From an uncultured Bacilli bacterium (GTDB taxonomy: Bacteria > Bacillota_I > Bacilli_A > RFN20 > CAG-826), in contig CAKUXV010000003.1 in the NCBI GenBank assembly GCA_934700895.1, positions 124,001 to 188,000 of the forward strand: a DNA stretch of 64,000 bases, given 5' to 3'. A program made the translations under genes and the position numbers. How positions within the stretch are numbered: the stretch's first letter is position 1; each line of letters opens with the position of its first letter. The notes below the pieces were generated by a model. The model searched no databases. It was given only the letters and a program-made list of their open reading frames with translations, and was not told the origin of the DNA. Shown here in pieces: positions 6,809 to 14,348 of this stretch.

Positions 6809-8389
6809 ATGCAGAAAAAGAAGTTGATTCTCACCTATGCCTTGCTTGCATTGACCGTCGTCATAAGTGTTGTTCTTGGCGTTGTTGGCCATGAAAAAGA
6901 CTCGATGACGTTGTTCGTCAAGGCTTTGTCCTTCTCCGTGTCGGAGGGGAAAACCGTCATCGTGGCTTGCGCCGGGATTTATGGCGGATTGATTGGCGCG
7001 CTTGTCGTATTGATCGTCGGGTTTGCCAAAAAGAATGCGAAATTTATCGCGAATGCTTTGACCACGCTTGGCGCTGGGGTTGCAGGCCTTGGCATGATTG
7101 ATTGGCGTTTGTCCCGCATCGCCGTCGATGGAAAAGCTGCTACCATTTTGGCCCTAACCTTTGTCGTTTTGGCTTTGGCTTTTGTTGGATTCCTTTGCGG
7201 CGTGATCTTCCCCTGCCAAAAAGTGAAAGAAGAAGTCACTGCGATTGAAGACGCTGCTCCTGTAGAAGAAGCTGCCCCTACCGAAGAGACGGAACCCGAA
7301 ACCGCTGAACCCGTCGAAGAGGAAAAAGCCGAAGAGCCGGCGGAAGAAAAACCGGAAGAGACGGTTGAAGAAGAAAAAAACGAAGAAGTGGTAGCCGAAG
7401 AGGCGAAGGAAGAACCCGTTGAAGAAGAAAAGACGGAAGATACCGAAGCCCCCAAGGAAGAGCCTGCCGCTGAAAAAGAACCAGAACCCGAACCAGAAGC
7501 GACGGAAGAAGTCAAAGAAGAGCCGACTGCCCCCGCGGAAGAAGAAAAACCGGAAGAGCCAGTCGAAGAAGAAAAGGCTGAACTGGCGGAAGAGCCAAAA
7601 GCCGAACCGGCCGTGGAAACTGCTATTGAGCCCGAAGCGAAGAATAAAGTCGTCGGAAAATACGAAGTCTACCCCGCTGCTGGATTCTTCAAATATCGTT
7701 TGAAAGCCAACAACGGACAAATCTTGTTAGTTTCTCGCCCCTATAAGACCCGTGAAGGTGCCATCAAGGGCATTGAAACTTTCCGCAAAAATGCCGCGAA
7801 TGGTTCGCATCGCATCATCACGGATAAAAAAGGACGCGCCCAATTCCGCATCTTTACGGCCAATGATGCCCGCCTTATCGTGGCCGGGGAAATTTATCCC
7901 AATGCCGAAGGGGCCCAAAAAGCTCTCGACAGCACCCTTCGTTTCTATGACACGGACAACGTCCAGAATTTAGATGAAATTCCGGAAAGCGAGATCCGCG
8001 AATGGCGCGCGGAACTCAAGGACGTGGAAGCCAAATCCAATGGCAAGATTGAGATGTTTAAGGATGACGACGGCAAATGGGTCGGCGATCTCCGCGCATC
8101 CAATAGCGAACTTCTCTTCCTTACGACCGCCTATTCCACGAAAACTGCGCTTCAAAACGCTTTGAAGAGCGTTGCCAATAACGCGATGAAAGGCAACATC
8201 TCGATTGTTTGTGACAAGCAAAACCGTTATCAATTCAAAGTCTATAGCGATAACGGAATGGACCTTGTCTTTGGAGAAACCTACGATTCCAAGGAAGCGG
8301 CGACTTCCGCTGCCAACAGCGCTCGCAACTTCCTCCGTGGTCAACCCAAACTCGTCGATTTGACCAAAGCCCCTGCGGAAGGCAACTAA
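6809..8389 (+). CDS. Membrane-anchored protein with acidic stalk and four YegP/DUF1508-like repeats
   Basis: 526 aa from ATG 6809, preceded by TGGAGG. Residues ~6-130 contain four hydrophobic segments. Residues ~140-280 are almost entirely Glu, Pro, Ala, Lys and Thr, a disordered acidic stalk. Residues ~285-526 hold four ~50-residue repeats of the YegP/DUF1508 type, arranged as two tandem pairs. The first (Y-R-L-K-A-N-N-G-Q-I-L-L-V-S, then Y-K-T-R-E-G-A-I-K-G-I) is closest to the family pattern; the others start near K-G-R-A-Q-F-R, K-W-V-G-D-L-R-A-S-N and R-Y-Q-F-K-V. DUF1508 has no firmly known role. Joining it to a multi-pass membrane anchor is unusual. Monocistronic, with a terminator at 8400. 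Confidence 0.8.
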   Translation: MQKKKLILTYALLALTVVISVVLGVVGHEKDSMTLFVKALSFSVSEGKTVIVACAGIYGGLIGALVVLIVGFAKKNAKFIANALTTLGAGVAGLGMIDWRLSRIAVDGKAATILALTFVVLALAFVGFLCGVIFPCQKVKEEVTAIEDAAPVEEAAPTEETEPETAEPVEEEKAEEPAEEKPEETVEEEKNEEVVAEEAKEEPVEEEKTEDTEAPKEEPAAEKEPEPEPEATEEVKEEPTAPAEEEKPEEPVEEEKAELAEEPKAEPAVETAIEPEAKNKVVGKYEVYPAAGFFKYRLKANNGQILLVSRPYKTREGAIKGIETFRKNAANGSHRIITDKKGRAQFRIFTANDARLIVAGEIYPNAEGAQKALDSTLRFYDTDNVQNLDEIPESEIREWRAELKDVEAKSNGKIEMFKDDDGKWVGDLRASNSELLFLTTAYSTKTALQNALKSVANNAMKGNISIVCDKQNRYQFKVYSDNGMDLVFGETYDSKEAATSAANSARNFLRGQPKLVDLTKAPAEGN

Positions 8390-8399
8390 AATAAAAAAG

Positions 8400-8437
8400 A
8401 ATCGCCATCGTCGATAAGATGAAGGCGATTTTTTTGT
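8400..8437. terminator. Bidirectional terminator
   Basis: AATCGCC (8400-8406) pairs with GGCGATT (8424-8430), followed by T6; the A-tract upstream serves the minus-strand methyltransferase gene. Confidence 0.8.
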
Positions 8438-8439
8438 GG

Positions 8440-9090
8440 TTATTTTTTGCGGCCCAGAAGATAGAAGTGGTCTCGCGAACTAATTTTTCCATCGAGAACG
8501 TAAGCGCGGACACGTTCTAAATTCAGGATTTCAAAATCGTGAAACAAGTCTTCTATTTGCTCTTTCGACGCATAGAAATGAGGGATTCCTTGCTCGGGTC
8601 CTGGTTCATCGGAGACTAAGGTGTTCTCGTCCACCCTGCGACGAGAATCTGTGGTGAACCCTTCGCCTTTCGCACAGAGGTCTACGAAGATTTCCCCTCC
8701 TGGGACGAGAAGCCGGCGAAGTTCGTTTACGACTTCTAAGATTCCTTTTGAATCGGTGTGGGAGATCACGTGAAAAGAAAGAATCGTATCTGCGCACCCA
8801 TCTTCAAAAGGAGCTTTCTTGATATCACCTAGCTTGAATTCGCCTACCTGCCCCGCCTCTTTCATGCTTCTTTTGGTTTCTTCTACGGCTTCCGGACTTA
8901 AATCGAATCCTTTCACATGAAATCCCAGCTGAGAGAGGAAGAGGCTATGCCTTCCTAAGCCGCATCCATAGTCGATGACTTCTTTGAATCCTTTGCTTTT
9001 CCACCGATAGGCGATGGCAACCACTTCCTTCGAGGGTTCCCTCCAAGGCGTTTTGTCCGCGATAGACCAATCCCACGCTTTTGATTCCAT
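8440..9090 (-). CDS. Class I SAM-dependent methyltransferase
   Basis: 216 aa. Motif I V-I-D-Y-G-C-G-L-G-R-H-S near residue 37, an acidic F-D-L-S-P-E after the second strand, and motif IV-like D-T-I-L-S-F-H-V-I-S define a Rossmann-type methyltransferase; L-R-R-L-L-V-P-G-G-E-I-F is the post-motif helix and strand. The substrate is not evident; the pattern is the Methyltransf_11/25 type. An AAAGGAG site precedes the ATG, and a TATAAT -10 lies at 9119-9114, back to back with the uridine kinase promoter. Confidence 0.88.
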   Translation of the reverse strand: MESKAWDWSIADKTPWREPSKEVVAIAYRWKSKGFKEVIDYGCGLGRHSLFLSQLGFHVKGFDLSPEAVEETKRSMKEAGQVGEFKLGDIKKAPFEDGCADTILSFHVISHTDSKGILEVVNELRRLLVPGGEIFVDLCAKGEGFTTDSRRRVDENTLVSDEPGPEQGIPHFYASKEQIEDLFHDFEILNLERVRAYVLDGKISSRDHFYLLGRKK

Positions 9091-9113
9091 TCCTTTGTCT
9101 CCTTTTGATGCTC

Positions 9114-9148
9114 ATTATATTCGAAAAAGCCCGTAAATGCCTTATAAT
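9114..9148. promoter_or_regulatory. Divergent promoter pair, methyltransferase / uridine kinase
   Basis: TATAAT for the minus strand at 9119-9114 and TATAAT for the plus strand at 9143-9148. The two -35 regions must overlap, which would make firing from the two promoters interdependent. Confidence 0.6.
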
Positions 9149-9174
9149 TAAATCCCGGAAGAGAGATTGTAGTT

Positions 9175-9870
9175 ATGGCAAGAATGATTCTCGTCGGCGG
9201 AGGTTCGAGCTCCGGAAAAAGTTATATTACCGCGCATGTTATCGCTAGACTGGGCGAAGACAATGTGACAAGGATTACGTTAGACGATTATTATAAAGAC
9301 CAGAAAGACGTCCCGATGGAGCAACGTCTCCAGGTCAACTATGACCATCCGAAAGCTTTTGACTGGCCCCTTTTAAGGAAACAATTAAGCGCATTAAAAG
9401 AAGGGAAAGCCATTTGGAAGCCAACCTATGATTTCGTGGCTCATTCCCGCGCCGAAAAAGAAGAATACGTAGAACCCAAAAACTTGATTATTGTGGAAGG
9501 GATTATGGCGTTGGTGGATAAAAACGTAAGAGAACTCGCCGATCTCCGTGTCTTTATTGATGCCGGCGCGGAAAGGCGTTTCCTTCGCCGCATGATTCGT
9601 GACTCCAAAGAAAGAGGAAGAACATACGAAAGCATCGTGAACCAATATTTCCACACGGTTCAGCCGATGTATGACGAAATTGTGAAGCCCTCTTCCATGT
9701 ACGCTGATTTAATCGTCAATAACGATGGCGTGGAAAACTTGGCCATCGATGTTTTGGCTTGCGTTTTCTCGGATCAATTGAACCAAGCAAATGCAGGGAA
9801 ACCTCTCGGCAGAAAACAAAAGGAAGAATTTGGCGAAGAAGTCTTAGCTGCCGTTTTCTCCAAACAATAA
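9175..9870 (+). CDS. udk: Uridine kinase
   Basis: 231 aa cytosolic kinase phosphorylating uridine and probably cytidine with ATP or GTP in pyrimidine salvage. Walker A G-G-G-S-S-S-G-K-S is at residues 8-16. The family motifs T-L-D-D-Y-Y-K, N-Y-D-H-P, a lid R-R-M-I-R-D and E-G-I-M-A-L are all present. It is slightly longer than typical Udk (~210 aa), with ~20 extra C-terminal residues. A GGAAGAGAG site precedes ATG 9175. Monocistronic, ending at the terminator at 9889. Uridine kinase is the closest match; a related phosphoribulokinase/uridine-kinase-family nucleoside kinase is possible. Confidence 0.85.
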   Translation: MARMILVGGGSSSGKSYITAHVIARLGEDNVTRITLDDYYKDQKDVPMEQRLQVNYDHPKAFDWPLLRKQLSALKEGKAIWKPTYDFVAHSRAEKEEYVEPKNLIIVEGIMALVDKNVRELADLRVFIDAGAERRFLRRMIRDSKERGRTYESIVNQYFHTVQPMYDEIVKPSSMYADLIVNNDGVENLAIDVLACVFSDQLNQANAGKPLGRKQKEEFGEEVLAAVFSKQ

Positions 9871-9888
9871 TGAAGTAGCTAATCATAC

Positions 9889-9922
9889 AAAAAAAGAGGG
9901 GGATGCCCCCTTCTTTTTGTTG
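9889..9922. terminator. Bidirectional terminator
   Basis: AAAGAGGGGG, loop ATG, CCCCCTTCTTT, with A-tract before and T-tract after; it serves the converging uridine kinase and antiporter genes. Confidence 0.82.
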
Positions 9923-9930
9923 TTATTAGC

Positions 9931-11319
9931 TTAGGCTTGCTGGGCTTGGTTAGATGTAGAACCATTGTCCGGTTTTTCGTTTTTATAAAGAACGCGTAGC
10001 AAAATCGGCACGATGAAGGAGCTAACGATGATGAGTCCAAGCGTGAACGGAATGATGTTGGAATTTACAAGGCCATTATCCACACCTTCCTGGGCGGTAA
10101 CGATCAAGACTTCGGCGCGAGCCATCATTCCTAAGCCAATGGCCGCGCTATCTTTAAGATGGAATTTGGCCAGCAATCCGCCACATCCTGCACCCAAGAA
10201 TTTGCCAGCTAAGCCGACGACAACCCATACAAAACCAAAGACAAGGAACATCGGGTCGAATCCAGAAACCGCGGAACCGCTGCCGTCTAAGCCAAACGCT
10301 TGGTACATTTTCAAAGCGACCGAAGCAAAGAAAACCGGAGTGAAAATCACGTTCATCGTGGTATCCGTGCGATGGTCGATGTAATGAGCGGCAGAAGTAT
10401 TAGAAAGAATCAAGCCTGCGATATAAGCTCCCGTGATATCGGCGATGTGGAAGACTTCAGCCAAGAATGCCCATAAGAAGCAGAAGGCCAAAGAGAACAT
10501 CGGAATACGACGATGATGGGGCCATTTTTTGCCCATCCAGTCAAAGAGTTTGTGAAGTCCGATACCCATTCCGATGGAGATGGCAAAAAAAGCAGCCATG
10601 ATGAGAATCAACCACAAGACGCTTAATGAGCCTTCTCCCGTCGGGATGACCCAGAATTCGGAAGCCTCTCCTCCGCCGGACAAAGACAAAATTACGGACA
10701 AAAGAATGATGCCAATAACATCATCAAGAATGGCGGCTGAAACAAGCGCGGTACCCACGTCGCCATTCAATTTGCCAAGTTCCTTTAAGGTGGCAACGGT
10801 GATGGAAACGCTGGTGGCAGTTAAAATAACGCCGTAATAGATATCACTATAAATAGGATTAATGCTGCTTTCGTTGAGCGTTTGGTAAAACGCTTGGTCC
10901 ATGTTGCCGTATACGCGGAACATGAACGCGGTAAGGAAGCCTAAACCCAAGGGGAATAAGACGCCAAGACTTGTGATGACAATGGAAGCCAAACCTTGCT
11001 TACGAATGGTTTGAAGATTGGTCTCAACACCAGCCGAGAATAGAATCATGACAACTCCGATTTTGGCCAAATCGTTGATTCCGTTGGTCGTCGTAGAATT
11101 CAAAATAAAGTTCTTATCAGAGGGGATGAAGTAGAATAGCCCAACGGCGAGGCCGCCTAAAAGATAACCCACGACTTCTGGCACTTTGAGTTTACCCATG
11201 ATGAGGGAAAACACTTTGCCAAATAAAAGAATTAGACCTAACGGCAAGAGAATCAAATAAAACTTCCCGGCGAATGGATCTGCGGTTCCGAAAAGAGTTA
11301 ACGAAAGAAAATTCAGCAT
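9931..11319 (-). CDS. Cation:proton antiporter, CPA2 (KefB/NapA-like) family
   Basis: 462 aa with about 12 hydrophobic segments. Diagnostic features are V-P-E-V-V-G-Y-L-L-G-G in the second helix, V-M-I-L-F-S-A-G-V-E-T, the double acidic A-A-I-L-D-D-V-I-G-I-I-L-L in the core helix, and D-I-T-G-A-Y-I-A-G-L. There is no C-terminal RCK or USP domain, so this is a short Na+/H+ or K+/H+ exchanger without a built-in sensor. GGAGG lies 7 nt before ATG 11319, and TATAAT is at 11345-11340. Monocistronic. Confidence 0.88.
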   Translation of the reverse strand: MLNFLSLTLFGTADPFAGKFYLILLPLGLILLFGKVFSLIMGKLKVPEVVGYLLGGLAVGLFYFIPSDKNFILNSTTTNGINDLAKIGVVMILFSAGVETNLQTIRKQGLASIVITSLGVLFPLGLGFLTAFMFRVYGNMDQAFYQTLNESSINPIYSDIYYGVILTATSVSITVATLKELGKLNGDVGTALVSAAILDDVIGIILLSVILSLSGGGEASEFWVIPTGEGSLSVLWLILIMAAFFAISIGMGIGLHKLFDWMGKKWPHHRRIPMFSLAFCFLWAFLAEVFHIADITGAYIAGLILSNTSAAHYIDHRTDTTMNVIFTPVFFASVALKMYQAFGLDGSGSAVSGFDPMFLVFGFVWVVVGLAGKFLGAGCGGLLAKFHLKDSAAIGLGMMARAEVLIVTAQEGVDNGLVNSNIIPFTLGLIIVSSFIVPILLRVLYKNEKPDNGSTSNQAQQA

Positions 11320-11383
11320 AACACGCCTCCGAAACCCGAATTATACGCTTTTCTTCTCATATGGTTAGAGGCACTATCATGAA

Positions 11384-11403
11384 AGCCTTTTCAAGGCTAT
11401 AAT
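11384..11403 (+). promoter_or_regulatory. Leaderless promoter with palindrome in the spacer
   Basis: AGCCTT-TTC-AAGGCT forms a perfect inverted repeat just before and touching the TATAAT at 11398-11403. ATG 11411 follows after 7 nt. A repressor site is plausible from its position. Confidence 0.45.
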
Positions 11404-11410
11404 CCCGAGG

Positions 11411-12025
11411 ATGAAAATTGCTTTGTGTGCTACTGAATTAGAAACCGACGGTGTTAGTGCCTTCTTAAATATTGCAAGTTACCTTCATATGGTAGAGAAG
11501 AAGAGCGATGCCGCTATGGTTTTATTTCCATTACATCGATTTCAAGAAAAGGATTGGGAGGAATCCCTAAAGTCCTTGCGCAAATTATCGGAGATTTCCT
11601 CCGTTCCATTTGGGGTAGGTTTCCAAGAAAAGGGGCGGGACGTTTATGCGTTGTTTCTCAAAAACGAGGGAATAAAAATCTTGCGCAAAGACGAACTTTG
11701 CGAGATTTCGATTTCAAACCAAGCGTTTGTTTTTGCGATTGGGAATATCGAAATCCCTGATTCCAAAGCCCCTGTCATCCGTCTTGGTGAGCGAGGAATC
11801 GATCTCCAAAATCCCCCGTTTAAAATTGGATTCCAAAGAGAAACTTATTACCTAGGAATTTCCGGTCCGAGATATTATCAGGCCGCTGCTTATCGCGATG
11901 GCGTGCTTAAGTGCCATCTACCGGAAGACCATCCTAATTTGCTCGTTAAAACCCTTTTTTCTTTTTCTTCGGACGAACCAGGGTCTTTTCCATCCAAACA
12001 TGAGGCTTCCCCTCGTCAAAATTGA
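11411..12025 (+). CDS. Nitrilase-like protein, probably catalytically inactive
   Basis: 204 aa. The order M-K-I-A-L-C-A-T, A-A-M-V-L-F-P, then V-P-F-G-V-G-F-Q-E-K-G-R-D-V-Y-A-L-F-L resembles the first half of carbon-nitrogen hydrolases (strand, F-P-E loop, strand). However, the Glu after F-P is replaced (F-P-L-H-R) and no clear catalytic Cys region follows, so activity is doubtful. Assignment is tentative. The start follows TATAAT by 7 nt, with no standard ribosome site. Its last 27 codons overlap the 3' end of the convergent GNAT gene by 80 nt, and the Ser/Pro-rich C-terminus looks like read-through sequence. Confidence 0.55.
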   Translation: MKIALCATELETDGVSAFLNIASYLHMVEKKSDAAMVLFPLHRFQEKDWEESLKSLRKLSEISSVPFGVGFQEKGRDVYALFLKNEGIKILRKDELCEISISNQAFVFAIGNIEIPDSKAPVIRLGERGIDLQNPPFKIGFQRETYYLGISGPRYYQAAAYRDGVLKCHLPEDHPNLLVKTLFSFSSDEPGSFPSKHEASPRQN

Positions 12026-12398
12026 TAAGGCCGTCGTTAGACACGGCAAAACCTGCTTTTTCGTAAAAAGGAAGTTTGTCTAATTGGGCGTTTAAAATGA
12101 TATTCCTGGCTCCCAATGTTCGCGCTTTGGTGGAGAGGAACTTCAAAACGGCCGTTCCGACCGTTTTTCCGCGGAACTCTTTTCTCACCGCGACTCTCCC
12201 GATTTGATAGGTTTCTGGGTCGATTTCTAAAATTCGCCCCGTGGCAATAGGGTGATCGTCAAGATAAAGGACGAGGCTCCAACTGTGGTCGTCCTCGGGC
12301 CCAAATTCATTTTGAAAACCCTGCTCTTGAACAAAGACCTCTTCTCGTAATGCCTTGGCATCTGAGTGGAGACCAAACGTAAAAACGGGTTTAACCAT
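11946..12398 (-). CDS. GNAT family N-acetyltransferase
   Basis: 150 aa. The acetyl-CoA binding motif A is clear (R-V-A-V-R-K-E-F-R-G-K-T-V-G-T-A-V-L, residues ~70-87), followed by A-R-T-L-G-A and the motif B F-Y-E-K-A-G-F. The N-terminal R-E-E-V-F-V-Q-E-Q-G-F is typical of the YjcF/ElaA-like subgroup. Substrate unknown. A Lys-rich tail (P-K-K-K-K-K-G-F) ends the protein. A TATCAT -10 at 12410-12405 ends 6 nt before ATG 12398, with no Shine-Dalgarno. It overlaps the nitrilase-like gene tail to tail. Confidence 0.85.
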   Translation of the reverse strand: MVKPVFTFGLHSDAKALREEVFVQEQGFQNEFGPEDDHSWSLVLYLDDHPIATGRILEIDPETYQIGRVAVRKEFRGKTVGTAVLKFLSTKARTLGARNIILNAQLDKLPFYEKAGFAVSNDGLINFDEGKPHVWMEKTLVRPKKKKKGF

Positions 12399-12404
12399 GG
12401 GGAA

Positions 12405-12443
12405 ATGATATTCCTTTTCTTATGGAGGTGGCATCATTAGAAT
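12405..12443. promoter_or_regulatory. Divergent leaderless promoters, GNAT / membrane protein
   Basis: Minus-strand TATCAT (12410-12405), 6 nt from ATG 12398, and plus-strand TAGAAT (12438-12443), 8 nt from ATG 12452. Both lack an upstream ribosome site. Confidence 0.5.
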
Positions 12444-12451
12444 AGTGAGGC

Positions 12452-13099
12452 ATGGGATTTCGTCGGTTTTTTAATTTATACAAAAACAAAATCTTGGCTA
12501 TTAGTTTCGCTTCCTTAGCATTAATCGCCTTTTTTGCCTATTACATTATGGGTCTGGTCCAATCTGGCATCGCTTTTTTCACTCAAGATGAATTTAGCGT
12601 TTGGAACATGATTGTTGTTTTCGTTGCCTATGCGACGATTTTCTTTTGCAACATCACCAACGATTCCTATGCCTATCAGGGCATTTTGATGTTCATTTTT
12701 TTGATTGTTGCGGATCAAATCCTGTCTTGCTTTGTTCGAGTGATTGCCTGTATTGCCAACATCATGACGATGAATCCGGTCGTAATTGCATTCACCTTTT
12801 TGCAAGTTGCTTTTATCGCCGGGCAAATATATGTGGGAGTGTGCTTCTATTTGAATTCTCGCCGCTATATGCGCGGACTTACCGACAATTTTAAAAAGAT
12901 TCGTATCTATGGCATTCTTTTTACCTCGATGCTAACGCTGAGCCACACTTTTTCCATTGCGGTTTTGTCGATGGATATCTTTGGCTATGCAACGGTATTT
13001 GATTGGGCGGTTTTTCTTTCGCTGTTCTTGTTGCCAGGCTCCGAGGTATTAATGTCTTTGTCCGTGAATTTCACGTTGGAACGCCTTCGCCGAATCTAA
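12452..13099 (+). CDS. Multi-pass membrane protein of unknown function
   Basis: 215 aa with six hydrophobic segments (near residues 14-33, 48-70, 75-98, 105-130, 148-168 and 175-200), joined by short loops with Arg/Lys on the N-terminal and C-terminal cytoplasmic ends. No family recognised. ATG 12452 follows TAGAAT by 8 nt. Its stop is directly next to the remains of a zinc-ribbon gene on the other strand. Confidence 0.7.
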   Translation: MGFRRFFNLYKNKILAISFASLALIAFFAYYIMGLVQSGIAFFTQDEFSVWNMIVVFVAYATIFFCNITNDSYAYQGILMFIFLIVADQILSCFVRVIACIANIMTMNPVVIAFTFLQVAFIAGQIYVGVCFYLNSRRYMRGLTDNFKKIRIYGILFTSMLTLSHTFSIAVLSMDIFGYATVFDWAVFLSLFLLPGSEVLMSLSVNFTLERLRRI

Positions 13100-13430
13100 T
13101 TAAAAGACGCGAAATAAATATAAAAGAAGCTTTGTCCGAAATAGCAGTCCAAAAATAGGAAAACAAATCGTGGTCACCCTTAAATGAGTGAACCGCGTAT
13201 TTTTATAGGTTAAGCTCGCAAAGATGGCACTGATTGGGAAAAGGCGAACCCGGAAAAAACATGTTTCCTAAAGCAAGGTAGGTGTCCGCTTTTCTCCAGT
13301 TACGTTGTTCCTCCATTTGGGCCCTTTGAACGTCCATTATCATAGAATTTCTTCGACTGAAAAATGGCAATAGGGGCATTCTTTGGCGTTATCGGGAATT
13401 TTTTTACCGCAATTTTTTGCGGAGGATCAT
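13100..13430 (-). pseudogene. Decayed zinc-ribbon (probably membrane) protein gene
   Basis: The minus strand still has a TATAAT (13442-13437) 6 nt before an ATG at 13430, but the frame stops after 8 codons. Removing one A from the AAAAAA run (13418-13413) restores M-I-L-R-K-N-C-G-K-K-I-P-D-N-A-K-E-C-P-Y, continuing to C-H and then two stops. That is a typical zinc-ribbon start in which one Cys pair is damaged. Downstream, another open stretch (from ATG 13346-13344: M-D-V-Q-R-A-Q-M-E-E, ending C-H-L-C-E-L) and a hydrophobic final stretch follow in shifted frames. I read this as a gene with at least two lesions. It fills the otherwise gene-free 400 bp before the tRNA-Thr. Confidence 0.55.
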
Positions 13431-13460
13431 GAAAGAATTATACGTTTAATTTTTGGGGTC

Positions 13461-13489
13461 TTGAACTACGCGAAGCAAATCGGTATAGT
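13461..13489 (+). promoter_or_regulatory. tRNA-Thr promoter
   Basis: TTGAAC (13461-13466), 17 nt spacer, TATAGT (13484-13489), 9 nt before the mature tRNA 5' end. Confidence 0.65.
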
Positions 13490-13498
13490 TTTTACCGC

Positions 13499-13574
13499 GC
13501 CGACTTAGCTCAATTGGCAGAGCAACGCATTCGTAATGCGTAGGTTAGAGGTTCGATTCCCCCAGTCGGCACCA
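13499..13574 (+). tRNA. tRNA-Thr (anticodon CGT)
   Basis: Full cloverleaf. Acceptor GCCGACT pairs with AGTCGGC, the D arm is AGCTCAATTGGCAGAGC, the anticodon stem ACGCA/TGCGT has loop TTCGTAA, and the T arm carries GGTTCGATTC. Discriminator A, encoded CCA at 13572-13574. It reads ACG codons. Confidence 0.95.
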
Positions 13575-13583
13575 TTTATCAAC

Positions 13584-13613
13584 AACAGTGACGATTTAAA
13601 GTCACTGTTTTTC
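13584..13613 (+). terminator. Terminator of tRNA-Thr
   Basis: AACAGTGAC (13584-13592) and GTCACTGTT (13601-13609) with an 8 nt loop and T-rich tail. Confidence 0.8.
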
Positions 13614-13637
13614 TTTGTGTGATGGTATCATTCATTT

Positions 13638-13982
13638 ATGAAGCCGACATTGATTGCGTATTGCGGCCTCGACTGCAAGAAATGTGAAGCTTATAAAGCA
13701 ACGATTAATAACGATGATGAATTAAGAGAAAAAGTCGCCAAAGAATGGTCGGCTTTAAATCGGATTGAAATAACCAAAGAGATGATTAACTGTGAGGGCT
13801 GCCGAACTGGCGGAAGGAAATTTCCGTTTTGCGATAAATTATGTCCGATTAGAATTTGTGGTAAAGAAAAAGGGGTGGAAACTTGCGGGGATTGCGAAAA
13901 CTTAAAAACTTGCCAAAAACTCAAAATGGTTATTGATAACAACAGCCAAGCGCTTGAAAATTTGTCGGGAAAGCAATCTTAG
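13638..13982 (+). CDS. DUF3795 cysteine-rich protein
   Basis: 114 aa with 12 Cys. The opening A-Y-C-G-L-D-C-K-K-C-E-A-Y and later C-E-G-C-R, C-D-K-L-C-P-I-R-I-C and C-G-D-C-E-N-L-K-T-C match DUF3795 proteins, which are thought to bind metal or an Fe-S cluster; the role is unknown. TATCAT (13626-13631) ends 6 nt before ATG 13638 with no Shine-Dalgarno. The gene is AT-richer than its neighbours and lies between two tRNA genes, a common place for acquired genes, so horizontal gain is possible. The hairpin at 14056 would terminate it. Confidence 0.85.
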   Translation: MKPTLIAYCGLDCKKCEAYKATINNDDELREKVAKEWSALNRIEITKEMINCEGCRTGGRKFPFCDKLCPIRICGKEKGVETCGDCENLKTCQKLKMVIDNNSQALENLSGKQS

Positions 13983-14055
13983 ATTCAGTCATAACAAATA
14001 TAGATTCCAAGGCGGAGGCTATATTATTGTGCGACAACATAACCGGATACAAGCG

Positions 14056-14086
14056 AGGCCAACGCACGATGTATTGGCCTTTTTCT
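14056..14086 (+). terminator. Terminator downstream of DUF3795 gene
   Basis: AGGCCAA (14056-14062) pairs with TTGGCCT (14074-14080), then TTTTC. Confidence 0.7.
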
Positions 14087-14144
14087 TATTTTCCGGGCAT
14101 CAATCTAAAAACATAAAATAATGCGAAAAATCTAAAAATACTTA

Positions 14145-14173
14145 TTGCAAGGCAAGTTGGCCTTCCCTATAAT
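14145..14173 (+). promoter_or_regulatory. tRNA-Val promoter
   Basis: TTGCAA (14145-14150), 17 nt spacer, TATAAT (14168-14173). Confidence 0.7.
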
Positions 14174-14208
14174 AACGAAGCCGTTTAAAGCGGTACCTTC
14201 AAAATCAT

Positions 14209-14284
14209 GGGTGTTTAGCTCAGCTGGGAGAGCACCTGTTTGACGTACAGGAGGTCACAGGTTCGATCCCTGTAGCACCCACCA
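14209..14284 (+). tRNA. tRNA-Val (anticodon GAC)
   Basis: Acceptor GGGTGTT pairs with AGCACCC (one G-T pair). The anticodon stem CCTGT/ACAGG has loop TTGACGT, and the T arm carries GGTTCGATCC. Discriminator A and encoded CCA. It reads GUC/GUU. Confidence 0.95.
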
Positions 14285-14296
14285 TGATGAAAATGG

Positions 14297-14318
14297 ACCA
14301 CCTTCGGGTGGTTTTTTT
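14297..14318 (+). terminator. Terminator of tRNA-Val
   Basis: ACCACC-TTCG-GGTGGT followed by T6; a UUCG-type tetraloop hairpin. Confidence 0.85.
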
Positions 14319-14348
14319 CGTATTGTTGGCCTAGAATGAATCCGTTCC

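Noticed and set aside
6979..7720. Two long antisense frames opposite the acidic stalk region (Ser-rich and Phe/Arg-rich)
   Set aside because: They are by-products of the repeated GAA/GAG/CCN codons of the real gene.
13100..13430. Structured RNA (6S, SRP or RNase P) in the gap before tRNA-Thr
   Set aside because: None of the conserved core sequences of these RNAs was found on either strand; the zinc-ribbon remnant explains the sequence better. The hairpin near 13171-13203 is inside this remnant and has a weak T tail.
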